A DNA stretch of 64,000 nucleotides, taken from contig NW_024470325.1 of assembly GCF_900496995.4 (NCBI RefSeq), positions 901,012-965,011 on the forward strand, given 5' to 3'. Under the pieces are notes generated by a model. That model was not told the DNA's origin and searched no databases. It saw nothing but the letters and a program-made list of their open reading frames with translations. The translations under genes and the position numbers were made by a program. This document shows positions 22,907 to 33,179 of this stretch, one piece after another (within the stretch, counting starts at the first letter, position 1; each line of letters starts with the position of its first letter). This DNA is from Aquila chrysaetos chrysaetos (Eukaryota > Chordata > Aves > Accipitriformes > Accipitridae).

Positions 22907-23830
22907 GGGAAGGGCTGGGGGATGCTGGGAGTTGGGTGGGGTTATGCTGGGAGTTGGGTGGGGGATGCTGGGGGATACTGGGAGTTGGGTGGGAGATGCT
23001 AGGGGATACTGGGAGTTGGGTGGGGGATACTGGGAGTTGGGTGGGAGATGCTGGGAGTTGGGTGGGGGATGCTGGGGGATGCTGGGAGTTGGGTGGGGGA
23101 TGCTGGGAGTTGGGTGGGGGATGCTGGGGGATGCTGGGAGTTGGGTGGGGGATGCTGGGAGTTGGGTGGGGGATGCTGAGGGATACTGGGAGTTGGGTGG
23201 GAGATGCTGGGAGTTTGGTTGGGGATGCTGGGGGATACTGGGAGTTGGGTGGGAGATACTGGGAGTTGGGTGGGGGATGCTGGGGGATACTGGGAGTTGG
23301 GTGGGAGATGCTAGGGGATACTGGGAGTTGGGTGTGGGATGCTGGGAGTCGGGTGGGGGATGCTGGCAGTCGGGTGGGGGATGCTGGGAGTTGGGTGGGG
23401 GATGCTGGGAGTTGGGTGGGAGATGCTGGGAGTTGGGTGGGGGATGCTGAGGGATACTACGAGTTGGGTGGAAGATGCTGGGAGTTGGGTGGGAGATGCT
23501 AGGGGATACTGGGAGTTGGGTGGAAGATGCTGGGAGTCGGGTGGGGGATGCTGGGAGTTGGGTGGGGGATGCTGGGGGATACTGGGAGTTGGGTGGGAGA
23601 TGCTGGGAGTTGGGTGGGGGATGCTGGGGGATACTGGGAGTTGGGTGGGGGATGCTGGGGGATACTGGGAGTTGGGTGGGAGATACTGGGAGTTGGGTGG
23701 GAGATGCTAGGGGATACTGGGAGTTGGGTGGAAGATGCGGGGAGTCGGGGTGGGGGATGCTGGGGGATACTGGGAGTTGGGTGGGAGATGCTGGGAGTTG
23801 GGTGGAGGATGCTGGGAGATACTGGGCGAT
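22907..23830 (-). repeat. Minisatellite filling the lipoxygenase 3' UTR
   Basis: Units of 21 bp (plus strand: gggagttgggtgggggatgct) are interspersed with 10-bp inserts (ggggatactg), repeated more than 30 times. The array starts about 28 nt beyond the lipoxygenase stop codon and stops just before the candidate poly(A) signal. All long plus-strand frames here are periodic and not genes. Confidence 0.9.
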
Positions 23831-23857
23831 GCTGGGAGTGGGGAGCGCCCCCCCCGC

Positions 23858-26512
23858 TCAGATGGAGATGCTGTTCTCGGTCTCCAGCGGGTTGAGGTAG
23901 TTGTATCTGAGCGTGGCCACGTGGTTCCTCTCCTCCAGGAGGTCGCGGATCTCCTCCAGCTCCCCCCGGAACGTCCGGATGATCCGGCGAGGTTCCGCCT
24001 CGGTGAAACGCTCCTCCGGGTATTGTCCCAGCAGCCTCTGGGAGGGGACACAGGGACGGGGACCCATCAGCTTTGACCAGTTGAGGTGACTCGAGTCAAC
24101 TGGAAGCTTCTGGGAATGCTGGGAGCCGTGGCGGCCACCACCATCGGGGAGTCACGGCCTCAGGGGGCAGCTCTTGAGGTTCCTCAACCTGCCCAGAGCC
24201 ACCGTTTCTCATGGGACATCATCTCTTGAGGTTCCTCAACCCACCCAGCGCCACCGTTTCTTGTGGGACATCATCTCTTGAGGTTCCTCAACCCACCCAG
24301 AGCCACCGTTTCTCGTGGGACATCATCTCTTGACGTTCCTCAACCCACCCAGAGCCACCGTTTCTCGTGGGACATCATCTCTTGAGGTTCCTCAACCCAC
24401 CCAGAGCCACCGTTTCTCGTGGGACATCATCTCTTGAGGTTCCTCAACCCGCCCAGAGCCACCGTTTCTCGTGGGACATCATCTCTTGACGTTCCTCAAC
24501 CCGCCCAGAGCCACCGTTTCTCGTGGGACATCATCTTCTCTTGAGGTTCCTCAACCCACCCAGAGCCACCGTTTCTCGTGGGACATCATCTCTTGACGTT
24601 CCTCAACCCACCCAGAGCCACCGTTTCTTGTGGGACATCATCTCTTGACGTTCCTCAACCCGCCCAGAGCCACCGTTTCTCGTGGGACATCATCTCTTGA
24701 GGTTCCTCAACCCACCCAGAGCCACCGTTTGGGGAGGTCGTGGTGGTGGGGCCACCCTCACCGTGTCATCGAGGCGGGAGCTGAGGAGGATGAGGGCCAC
24801 CAGGATGTTGGCGGTGGTGTCCACCTCGGGGAGGGTGTCAAGGAAGTGCTGGAGGAAGGTCTTGCCCTTGGCCATTGGCGGCGGGTGGCGCATGGAGGAG
24901 GGAGCGTTGGGGACGAAGGCTCCCAGGTCGTACTGCAAGGGGGGGGAGAGGGCGGTGGCAGCAGAGGACATCCCGGTGGCATGGAGATGGGTTGGATGGG
25001 GATGTTCTCCAGGGATGGATGGGGAAGTCCCACTGGCATGGAGATGGGATGGATGGGGACATCCCTTCAGCGTGGAGATGGGTTGGATGGGGATGTTCTG
25101 CTGGGGTGGGGACATCCTTCCAGCATGGAGAAAGGATGGATGGGGATGTCCCTTTGGCATGGAGATGGGTTGGACGGGGACGTTCTCCTGAGGTGAGGTG
25201 GGGACATCCCACTGTCATGGAGATGGGATGGATGGGGATGTCCCTCCAGCATGGAGATGGGTTGGATGGGGACATCGCTCCAGTGTGGAGAAGTGTTGGA
25301 TGGGGACATTCTCCTGAGGTGGAGCGGGGTGGGGACATCCTTCCAACATGGAGAAGGGATGGATGGGGATGTCCCTCTGGCATGGGGACGGGTTGGATGG
25401 GGACATCCCTCCAGCATGGAGATGGGCTGGATGGGGATGGTCTCCCAAGGTGGAGCAGGGTGGGGACATCCTTCCAACATGGAGAAAGGATGGATGGGGA
25501 TGTCCTTCTGGCATGGGGACAGGTTGGATGGGGACGTTCTCCTGAGGTTTGGTGGGGATGTCCCTCACCCATGGAGAGGGGATGGATGGGGACGTCCCTC
25601 TGGCATGGGGACAGGTTGGATGGGGACGTTCTCCTGGGGTGGGGTGGGGACATCCTTCCAGCATGGAGAAAGGATGGATGGGAACATCCCTTTGGCACGG
25701 AGATGGGCTGGACGGGGACGTTCTCCTGAGGTTCAGCGGGAACATCCCACTGTCACATGAGATGGGACGGATGGTGACATCCCTCCAAGCACGATGCGAG
25801 GTGGGACACTGACATCTACTCCGCCTTAGGGTGGGGGACATCCCTCCAGCACCCACAGGCCTCGGAGAGGGCCACCTCTCCGGCGTGGGTTTTTGGGGGG
25901 ACATCTGGTTTTTTGGGTGCAGATGACTCCGAGGTCCCACCTGCCCGTTGTTGACGGCCGCGTGCTGCACCGAGCAGGTGAACACCACCATGGTGAGGAA
26001 CTTGCCGAGCTCCGCCACCGTCCGCAGCGAGGACGGGATACCTGGAAGGTGGAAAAGGACAATGAAGATCATCACGGATCCCATCCTTTACTCCTCCCGC
26101 CACCCTTAGGGACATCGCGGAGCACCCATGGGTGCAGGAACACCCTACCCGAAGACGTCCTGCTCAAGAAACCGTTGACGAAGATCTCCATCGCCCACGC
26201 CTGCAGCTCGGCGTCCTCGCGTACCGCCGCGTCCTCCTTGTAGTAAAAATCCACGACGGCGGAGACGAACCTACCAGAGGGTGGGATTAAGGCGAGCGGG
26301 GTGGTCCCGTAGCATGGGACCACCTGGCCGGTCGTCACCCACCTCCGGATGGTTTCCCAAAGGATCATCCCATCATCCCGGTAGCGGTAGTTGGGAATTT
26401 GGGTCATGCTGCGTTGGCGGATGTCATCGGGGAGGCAGAGGGAGGCGTAGGCCACCTTCTCCAAGCCCCGTCGGACCAGTAGCAGCAGTCCCTCGTAGGT
26501 GGCACCCGAGGA
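23858..26512 (-). CDS. Lipoxygenase, last five exons (ALOX15B/ALOXE3/ALOX12B-like), 5' part not found
   Basis: An animal lipoxygenase: an iron enzyme that oxygenates polyunsaturated fatty acids or isomerises the hydroperoxides. Exons (minus, GT-AG): 26512-26343 (170 bp), 26270-26149 (122), 26041-25941 (101), 24932-24762 (171), 24037-23858 (180 with TGA). Phases join without error. These sizes match the last five exons of vertebrate ALOX genes as I know them. Motifs: [15 protein letters not shown], then [25 protein letters not shown], the iron-ligand segment QHAAVNNGQ (His and Asn), [18 protein letters not shown], and a C-terminus ending NSISI, whose terminal isoleucine is an iron ligand. The upstream exons, with the PLAT domain and the first two histidine ligands, are not found; 26575-33179 is minisatellite and provirus. 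The visible exons show no lesion. It could be a complete gene with distant 5' exons, a truncated duplicate or an assembly break. Confidence 0.9.
24185..24730 (-). repeat. 52-bp minisatellite in lipoxygenase intron
   Basis: About ten copies of a 52-bp unit (gaggttcctcaacccaccca, then gagccaccgtttctcgtggg and acatcatctctt) occupy most of the 724-bp intron between exons at 24762 and 24037. Copies are nearly identical and have no spacer variation, so this is not a CRISPR array. Confidence 0.95.
24955..25830 (-). repeat. Minisatellite in lipoxygenase intron, 34-36 bp unit
   Basis: Units around catggagatgggttggatgg plus ggacatccctccag or variants with gttctcctgaggt fill the 1,008-bp intron between exons at 25941 and 24932. 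The unit is unrelated to those in the neighbouring intron and UTR. It yields long periodic frames on both strands that are not genes. Confidence 0.9.
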
Positions 26513-26574
26513 CTGGTGGGGAGGGCAGCACCCATGGGTGCGCCAAGGAGGAGGAGGCACCGTGGCCTGCCTCC

Positions 26575-27541
26575 ACCCGCTCCCAGTGCTCCCAGTATAC
26601 TCCAGCGCCCCCGGTTCTTCCCCAGCTCCAACACAGTCTCTAGCGTCCCCCAGGTCTTCAGGGCTCCCCAGTGCTCCCAGTCTACCCCAGTGCTCACAAG
26701 TGCTCCCAGGGCACCAGTACTCCAAGTATCACCCCCCCCTCCAGTGCTCCCAGTATACCCCAGTGCCCCCAAGTGCTCCAAGAGCACAAGTACTCTCCCA
26801 GTGGCCCCAGTATACTCCAGTGCACCCAAGTATGCCCAGTGGCCCCCAGTGCTCTCTAGTGTCCCCCATCCCATGCTCCCTAGCGTTCCCCAGTGCTCCC
26901 AGTACACCCCAGTGTCCCCAAGTGCCCCTAGTATACCCCACTGTCCCCAGTGCTCTCTCGTGTCCCCCAGCCCATGCTCTCTAGTGTCCCCCAGTGCTCC
27001 CAGTATACTCCAGCGCCCCCAGTCCTTCCCCAGCTCCGACACGGTCTCTAGCATCCCCCAGGTCTCCAGGGATCCCCAGTGCCCCCAGTATACTCCAATG
27101 TCCCCAGTGCTCTCTCGTGTCCCCCAGCCCATGCTCTCTAGTGTGCCCCAGTGCTCCCAGTATAGCCCAGTGCCCCAAGAGCACAAGTACTCCCCCAGTA
27201 TACTCCAGCGCCCCCAGTCCTTCCCCAGTTCTGACATGGTCTCTAGCATCCCCCAGGTCTTCAGGGCTCCCCAGTGCTCCCAGTCTACCCCAGTGCTCAC
27301 AAGTGCTCCCAGGGCACCAGTACTCCAAGTATCACCCCCCCCCAGTGCTCCCAGTACACCCAGTGCACCCCAGTGCGCCTAGTATACCCCACTGTCCCCA
27401 GTGTTCTCTAGCGTCCCCCATCCCATGCTCTCTAGTGTCCCCCAGTGCCCCCAGTATACGCCAGTGTCCCCAGTCCTTCCCCAGCTCCAACACCCCGCCC
27501 CAGGCCCTCTAGTGTCCCACAGGTCTTCAGGGCTCCCCAGT
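26575..27541 (-). repeat. Minisatellite upstream of the first visible lipoxygenase exon
   Basis: Degenerate 10-11 bp units (ccccagtgctcccagtatac and relatives) and longer shared blocks of about 300 bp (for example at 26640-26730 and 27255-27345). The array lies in the intron or flank upstream of the exon starting at 26512 and ends exactly at the LTR at 27542. Proline- and serine-rich frames across it are not genes. Confidence 0.9.
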
Positions 27542-28121
27542 TGTAGCAGTGCTACATATCAAGGTGCCGCGATTAGATCACTGGTCGGCCTGGACCAGGG
27601 AAGAGACAGATAACACACATGGTGTGAGTGCCAACTCCGTCCTTTATTGCGCAGTTAATTCCTTTTACACTAGCAACGGTAGGTGGGATTACCGATATGT
27701 CACAGGGAGGCGACGACTAGCCTTCTACCTTTCCGTGACATCGCGAGATCTTCCGAACGGTGTACCCTACATCTCCCCCTCCTCATGTCCAACTAGCTCC
27801 CATTGGTTACACACACTATTCATGCACTGTCCACGCGTCCAGTTGCACTCAATGATTGGCTGCATCAACACTGCACACGCGCATAAACATAAAATATAAT
27901 TGGTCATACTAACTAAACATACGAGACTTATCTCAGTCTAATTGGTCAAGATAAACTGCCGAATTGAGGTTGTTTGTGCCAAGTTCTCTTTATCGTGGAA
28001 TGTGCACCTGTGTTTTTCTAATTGGTATCTTTCTTATTTTTGTCTTCTTGTTTATTCTGTTCAAGGCCTTCTAAAGGCGTCTGGAATGCTCTTGTGACCG
28101 TTAGCTAAATATATTCCCACA
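27542..28121 (-). mobile_element. 3' LTR of the reversed ERVK-like provirus
   Basis: 580 bp. On the minus strand it starts tgtgggaatatatttagc and ends ccgcggcac..gctaca. An AATAAA signal (plus-strand ctttattgcgc near 27650) marks R. It is bounded by TG and CA. Confidence 0.8.
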
Positions 28122-28145
28122 ATTCCCCCTCCCTTTTTCTATTAG
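28122..28145 (-). other. Polypurine tract
   Basis: On the minus strand a run of A and G (aatagaaaaagggaggggga) directly precedes the LTR start at 28121, where plus-strand DNA synthesis would prime. Confidence 0.7.
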
Positions 28146-28816
28146 AAGAGCATTAGCAGATCTAGTCACCACCATCCGCGAACTCAGCCCAGCAATCGGT
28201 AGGTGCCAGCTTTACGTGGGCGTCCCCACAGAGGCAACGATGGCCTTGCCGTACACCAGCCTGATGCTCTTCGGAAAATCCCGGTATTTATACATTTGCA
28301 GAGGAACGGATTTCAGCACACGTGGCCAGCGGGTGCTAAAATTCCCCTCAGTTGAAACATAGGGGAGCCTATGGCACATGCGGTCGCTGGCCAGACGTGC
28401 CGCACGAGTCATAGCCATCGTGTTTATTGGTTCACGGGCTTTGTGATGTGGTTGCAGTGCACAGAGAATCTTGACCTGTTATGTTGGCTAAGGTGACCTA
28501 CAAGATCTATGAACACAATTAATCAAACACAGTAAGAGCAATATTATACCTGAGAAAATGCAGAAGAATAAAAGAAACCCTGAGTTTTAACAGAGAAACA
28601 AACCAACTCGTAAGCCCCCATCCCACAGTTAAATACTCCAAGCCGAAATGACAGTGTTCTTAATTGCTATAAAGGTCTTGCAGCTCCTTATTGTCTCCGA
28701 AGTTCTGCTGTCTTATTCATTAAGTGGTGTAGTGTCAGAAGTTCGCAGCAGAGACCCAAGGAGTCACAAGCCAGGAAAGGATAACAGTAATCTGTGAAGA
28801 AAAAACACTCAAAACA
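28146..28816. other. Proviral 3' region, no gene recognised
   Basis: Between integrase and the polypurine tract, where env would normally be. One minus-strand frame (28418-28212, 68 codons) has no recognisable motif. No envelope features such as a signal peptide, a fusion peptide or a membrane anchor are seen. Confidence 0.5.
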
Positions 28817-29464
28817 CTATGAGGTTAGGACAGGACGAACCATGCGACTAGGGACCCATTTAAGTAGCCCTTCAGGTGTCTGTACACAGGCGTACCCCCG
28901 CCCAAGGCAACGCAGCTCAAACGGTCCGTTCCACTGGCGTGTCTGGGGATCACGCACACAGACCAGTGGGTAGGGGCCTTTCTCTTCCGTAGCCGTAAAA
29001 TGTTGTTGCTCCGTCGTCTGGTCCAGATCCCCCCGAATTGTCTGATTTAACGAAGTTAACGCAGTTAACAGGAGACGCTGTGTACGGGGAACAGGTGAAT
29101 TATCCAGTAAGCAGGAGGGCTCCGCCTGGTCCCCCTCCCTAAGACGATCTAGCAGGGTCTTTAAGGTTCGATGTGCTCGTTCTACAATGGCCTGGCCGGT
29201 GCTGTTATAAGGAATGCCATGTACAAGGGCTATACCCCAGGTTGCACAAAATCGTTTCACCTTTTCCGCAGTATAAGCTGTACCATTATCCGTCTTGATC
29301 TGTCGTGGAATCTCCAGTTGGGCTATGCAAGCACGCCAGTGTTGTACAACCGCCAAGCTATTCTGCTTCCTGTGCGCTGTAGCGAGAATATATTTACTAT
29401 AGGTGTCTACGGTAACATGCAAATACTGTAGTGGCTTAAAGGGAGCGTACTGCGGTCCACTCAT
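28817..29464 (-). pseudogene. Integrase core and C-terminal domain, 5'-truncated
   Basis: Open for 215 codons. The DDE core shows HVTVDTYSKYI (first Asp), KTDNGTAYTAEKV (second Asp) and GIPYNSTGQAIVERAHR (Glu). The C-terminal DNA-binding part carries RDPQTRQWNGP and WVPSRMVRP. The style is of alpha/betaretroviral integrases. The zinc-binding HHCC domain and all upstream pol are missing, so the ATG at its start is probably an internal codon. It joins unrelated sequence near 29470. Confidence 0.85.
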
Positions 29465-30369
29465 GTTGACTGCGGGCTACTTATGCTAACTCTAAATAAT
29501 CAGGCTCAAAGAAATGTTCCCCCATTTTCCATGAAATCTCCCACAATTTCCCCTTTTTTTTTTTTTTTTTTTCTGTGCAAGATTCCCTTTATTTCACAAA
29601 AGAATCCAACTTATATATGTTTCAACAAAGATCCAGAAAGTACTAACGACTCACAGCCAATACTGCTAGCACATGAGGGCATATCTGACCCAGCTGGGAT
29701 GTTTGCCAGTCCTCAGAACAGTTAAAGATAAAAACATTCCATAGACATACTCGTGACTGTCTTCAGCCACATCTTCCCAGGCCTACACAAGGCCATCCTC
29801 CAACCTGACCTTGTAAAAGTAGTTCTTCAAGGCTTGGCAAACATGCAGCACAACAAATTCTAACGGTCACTCTTGAAAACAAATGCCAGGTGTTCCGAGC
29901 TGCTCCCACATCGCCCCCTTTTTTGTTTAGGAACATCAGATTCACAAGGAAGGCAGCGAGGACTCTAGCTTCGAACTGACGCAATCCTCGTACTGCTCCT
30001 CAGGTGATTCTGATTGCTGCAAACACACAAATGATTAATAATTCTCCAATAGCAATATAAATTCAGATATACAAATTTAAACCTTCAAATCATGTTTTTG
30101 GATTTAAGCATTCAACAGTATTAGACAATTCTTTGAAAAACACCTTATTCTGCTAATTTCGTATATTTCCCATTTGATCTTGTAAAATCTGTGCAAGGTC
30201 TTAGGTCTCTCCTGCAATATTAGTAGCAAATGCACCTTGCAAATGTGCCTTCACCTAATTCCAATCACATACACTTTCATTCCCTTGTAAAGGAGTTACA
30301 CAGAGCCCTTGTTTTTGAAATTCCCAATTGCAATGTAATTTCATTCTATGTTATAATGCATTTTGTCTA
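29465..30369. other. Retroelement-derived filler, no gene
   Basis: It contains a T-run at about 29544-29564. Two minus-strand motifs look like a polypurine tract followed by tgtgggag (near 29530 and 29910), suggesting fragments of further LTRs. Nothing codes. Confidence 0.4.
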
Positions 30370-30890
30370 TGTGATGGGTTGATCCTGGCTGGACACCAGT
30401 CACCTACCATAGCTATCCTATCACTCTCTCCTCCACAGCTGGACAGGGGAACGGGAAATGAGGTTTTGCGGTTAGTTCATCACACATTATCTCTGTCACT
30501 TCATCCTCCTCAGTGGCAGCACTCATCACACTCTTCCCCTGTTCCAGCGTGGGATCTCTCCCACGGGAAACAGTCCTCCACGAAGATCTTCAGCATGGGT
30601 CCCCTCCACGGCGTGCAGTCCTTCAGGAGCACACTGCTCCAGCGTGGACCTCCATAGACCGCAGGGGAACGACCCGTATCACCATGGTCTTCCCCACGGG
30701 CTGCAGGGGAATCTCTGCTCCGGCGCCTGGAGCATCTCCTCCCCCTCCTTCTGCACTGACCTTGGTGTCTGCAGGGTTATTTCTCTTAGATGTTCTCACT
30801 CTTCAGCTGCCATGTCTGTGTGTTCCGCAACCGCATCTCTCTTCCCCCTCTTCAGCCGTTTGTTTTCATTAATTTTTTTTTGTCTCTTCC
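30370..30890 (-). mobile_element. Inserted LTR fragment related to 63394-64000
   Basis: On the minus strand it carries repeated blocks of the type ctgcagcccgtggggaagac, a ggagcagtgtgctcctgaag part and aacaaccctg-like sequence, matching the plus-strand element at 63.4-64 kb. The plus-strand left edge tgtgatgggttgatcctggc fits an LTR terminus. The right edge fades into a T/C-rich run near 30890. Confidence 0.65.
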
Positions 30891-31404
30891 TCTCTCTCTC
30901 TCTATTTTTTTTTTTTTTTGAGTGCCAAGTTACATGAAATGCTTTTGCAATCATACATTCAACTATTTTATGATACGTGGTACAATCATTACAACTGCTA
31001 ATATTACAATTAAAATAACTAAGCCATACATAAGCAAATCTTTTAATCATCCCATAATTCTCAAACTTGTTAGCCATCCACTTAAAGCTGTGCCAGTTAT
31101 CGTGAGCCTTTTACTGTGAATCATATTGATATTGGGTGTTAGTAACGTAAGTTGTCCGAGGCTACATGGCCTCCTGTTAAGTTGTGATGGAATTCCTCTC
31201 CCACGCTCTATTCCCACAAATTAAAAACATCTGCGTAGGTAAAGCAGCTGGAATAGAAAAAAGAGCGTGATATTCTGGAATAGATATAGTTACACCAAGC
31301 TGTAGCATTTCTATAAACAGGCAAAATAGCATTTACATTCTGACCCTTTCGAGTGGTGTTATAGATGCAATTAAACATCACACAGGGATTCATGATGACT
31401 GATC

Positions 31405-31900
31405 CTAACAACTCTCTCTTGAGGTTCTTGCATTTCTTGAGGCAGGTGTGCATACAACAGGAAAAGTAAACATGGTATCTCCTTGCTGTAGAGCTTTTTC
31501 TCGACAGCGTTGCATCAAACTATGTGTATTTTTTCCCAAATTATTAAGTGAATCGTCATGGATTAGACAGAGGCACAGAGTTAGAGGGATTAGCAGGAGA
31601 AGGAGATACAGGCAGTGCAGCAAAGCCAGGTTCCGTTGAAAGTTCTGCAGACCCTGGAGAGGGAGTACCAGGCGATTGGGGTGGGGGGGGTGGGGGCCGG
31701 CGGCGGCACGGCAGCGGTCCCGGCTGCGCAGAGGCCGTGGGAGGCAGCGGCGGGACGGCCGCGGCAGGCAGCGGTGGAGGTAATGAGGGATATAAATCCG
31801 GCTCTTTTTCAGAGTCCACCCTGCCTGATACAAAAGAATTATTATCAGAATCAGAATCCTGCTCATTAGCGGCCTGCTTACAGACTGCCTCCTCAAAAGC
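31405..31900 (-). pseudogene. Betaretrovirus-like gag fragment
   Basis: Two overlapping minus-strand frames together show a matrix end and proline-rich linker (DLYPSLPPPLP, a late-domain-like YPSL, and PPPPPPQSPG), then a segment with HSLMQRCREKALQQGD and FPVV. That order resembles the linker-to-capsid N-terminus of ERVK/betaretroviral Gag. A frame change lies between the two parts. Beyond 31405 a further frame (to 31208) is unrecognised. Structural role in the virion core; now dead. Confidence 0.6.
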
Positions 31901-31904
31901 AGTA

Positions 31905-32912
31905 TCAGGTTGTACCCACCTGCAAAAGTTGTTGCAAGGCCGCCACTACCGGACGCACTTCCCGTTGTTGCTCTCTCTCCAGTACATGGCGTATCATGTT
32001 ACCTAGGGACGAACCCGCTGGCAAAATGAGAGACAAGCGCTGCGCTCTGTGGGTTAGCTTGAGCCCTAGCACATTCAAGCACAATCGCCTCTTTAGCCGC
32101 CTCCGGGAGGTTTGCCGCCTACACAGCAAGCTGAAGCCGATCTAAAAAGGCAGTAAACCTCTCGGCAATCCCCTGCGGAACTTTCACGCAAGGGGGGTCC
32201 GCTCTATCCATGGCCGCGACACGCCCAAGTGCGGCCAAGGCAGTTGTTGCAAGTGCCGTAAAGTCACGCCCGCGTATGCCCTGTGCCTGTGCCTGAGGCG
32301 TTGCAAACCGTCCCTCCCCACGAGCTGCCGAACCACCCGCCGCAACTCCTCTCATGGATACTGGGGTGGGGGGCGCATCAGGTCCCGCTGGTGCCGCCTC
32401 TGCAGGAAAAACCTCCGTCTCCGCCGCACCCTCTGTGCCCATGTCCGCGATCAAAGACGGACCACTCTGCGAGCACCGCTCCACAGCCGCCCGCTCCGTC
32501 TGAGTCCGACCCGCTGTCCCCGAGGGCACTGTCCCCGCTGTCCCCGAGGGCGCTGTCCCCGCTGTCCCCGAGGGCGCTGTCCCCGCTGTTCCCAAGGCGG
32601 CGCTGCACCCGCAGACACAGCAGCTCGCGCCGCCAGCCAGCACGCCTCAGCCTCCCCTCCCGCCGCGACCACCTGCTCCACATTCCCCCAACTCTGCGAT
32701 CGTTCAGCAGCTCCGCGCTCGGATCGGAGCAAGGACTCCCGAATCTCTCCCCAATTTGGGGGGCTCAAAACTTATCTAGGAGACCCAATGTCCCCCCGGC
32801 GCAGCATCCATTGGATGCATTCGCCCGTGGGGCCCCTCCTAATCGAACCGCGGGCACCCACCTCATAAGCTAACACCTTTAATATCTTAATCACTTGCGC
32901 AAGCTCCATCAT
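31905..32912 (-). pseudogene. gag matrix start and capsid C-terminal part
   Basis: An ATG at 32912 opens a matrix-like frame (MMELAQVIKILKVLAY) that stops after 46 codons. A second frame continues matrix-like sequence (PPNWGEIRESLL). A GC-rich stretch holds three 24-bp tandem repeats (about 32515-32595). The 32643-32119 frame then ends with QGIAERFTAFLDRL, a major homology region of capsid, followed in another frame by SSLGNMIRHVLERE. There are thus at least two frame changes. The start lies only about 14 nt from the primer-binding site, an unusually short leader. Confidence 0.6.
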
Positions 32913-32925
32913 CGCCTGTGCGACT

Positions 32926-32945
32926 GATCACGTCAGGGGTCACCA
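32926..32945 (-). other. Primer-binding site, tRNA-Trp-like
   Basis: The minus strand reads tggtgacccctgacgtgatc three nt inside the LTR end. This matches the tRNA-Trp 3' end apart from one extra base. Avian alpharetroviruses use tRNA-Trp. Confidence 0.75.
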
Positions 32946-32948
32946 CTA

Positions 32949-33179
32949 TGTAGCAGTGCTACATATCAAGGTGCCGCGATTAGATCACTGGTTGGCCTGG
33001 ACCAGGGAAGAGACAGATAACACACATGGTGTGAGTGCCAACTCCGTCCTTTATTGCGCAGTTAATTCCTTTTATACTAACAACAGTAGGTGGGATTACT
33101 GATATGTCATAGGGAGGCGACGACTAGCTTTCTACCTTTCCGTGACATCGCGAGATCTTCCGAACGGTGTACCCTACAT
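32949..33179 (-). mobile_element. 5' LTR, truncated (R-U5 part only)
   Basis: It is nearly identical to 27542-27772 and includes the AATAAA region. At 33179 it switches abruptly from the shared sequence (ggtgtaccctaca) to unrelated DNA, so U3 and the proviral 5' junction are gone. Confidence 0.85.

Larger units (their letters stand above)
27542..33179 (-). mobile_element. ERVK/alpharetrovirus-like provirus, reversed, rearranged
   Basis: Order on the minus strand: truncated 5' LTR (33179-32949), tRNA-Trp-like primer site, gag pieces (32912-31405), a region with an inserted LTR and T-runs (31.4-29.5 kb), an integrase part (29464-28817), a polypurine tract and the 3' LTR (28121-27542). Both LTR copies share the sequence starting gtagcagtgctacatatcaa. 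Most of pol, including reverse transcriptase and RNase H, is absent. The 5' LTR is cut at 33179, so a target duplication cannot be tested. It interrupts the region where the upstream lipoxygenase exons would be expected. Confidence 0.8.

Noticed and set aside
22684-23900. Long plus-strand frames rich in Gly, Trp, Val and Asp (up to 272 codons)
   Set aside because: They are translations of the 21-bp minisatellite in several frames at once; the real gene is on the other strand.
24185-24730. CRISPR-like look of identical 52-bp repeats
   Set aside because: Copies abut with no unique spacers, and the context is a vertebrate intron.
24838-26084. Long minus- and plus-strand frames with His/Pro/Ser or Trp/Met/Gly repeats (up to 289 codons)
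   Set aside because: Products of the intron minisatellite, partly running through real lipoxygenase exons in or out of frame.
26404-27382. Pro/Ser-rich frame of 288 codons and its opposite-strand partner
   Set aside because: Periodic array of ccagtgctcc-type units; both strands open because the period keeps frame.
28212-28418. 68-codon minus-strand frame in the provirus 3' region
   Set aside because: No recognisable viral or host motif; could be chance.
31208-31453. Possible envelope fragment (81 codons with several Cys and N-x-T)
   Set aside because: No signal peptide, fusion peptide or anchor, and it continues from gag-like sequence; too weak to name.
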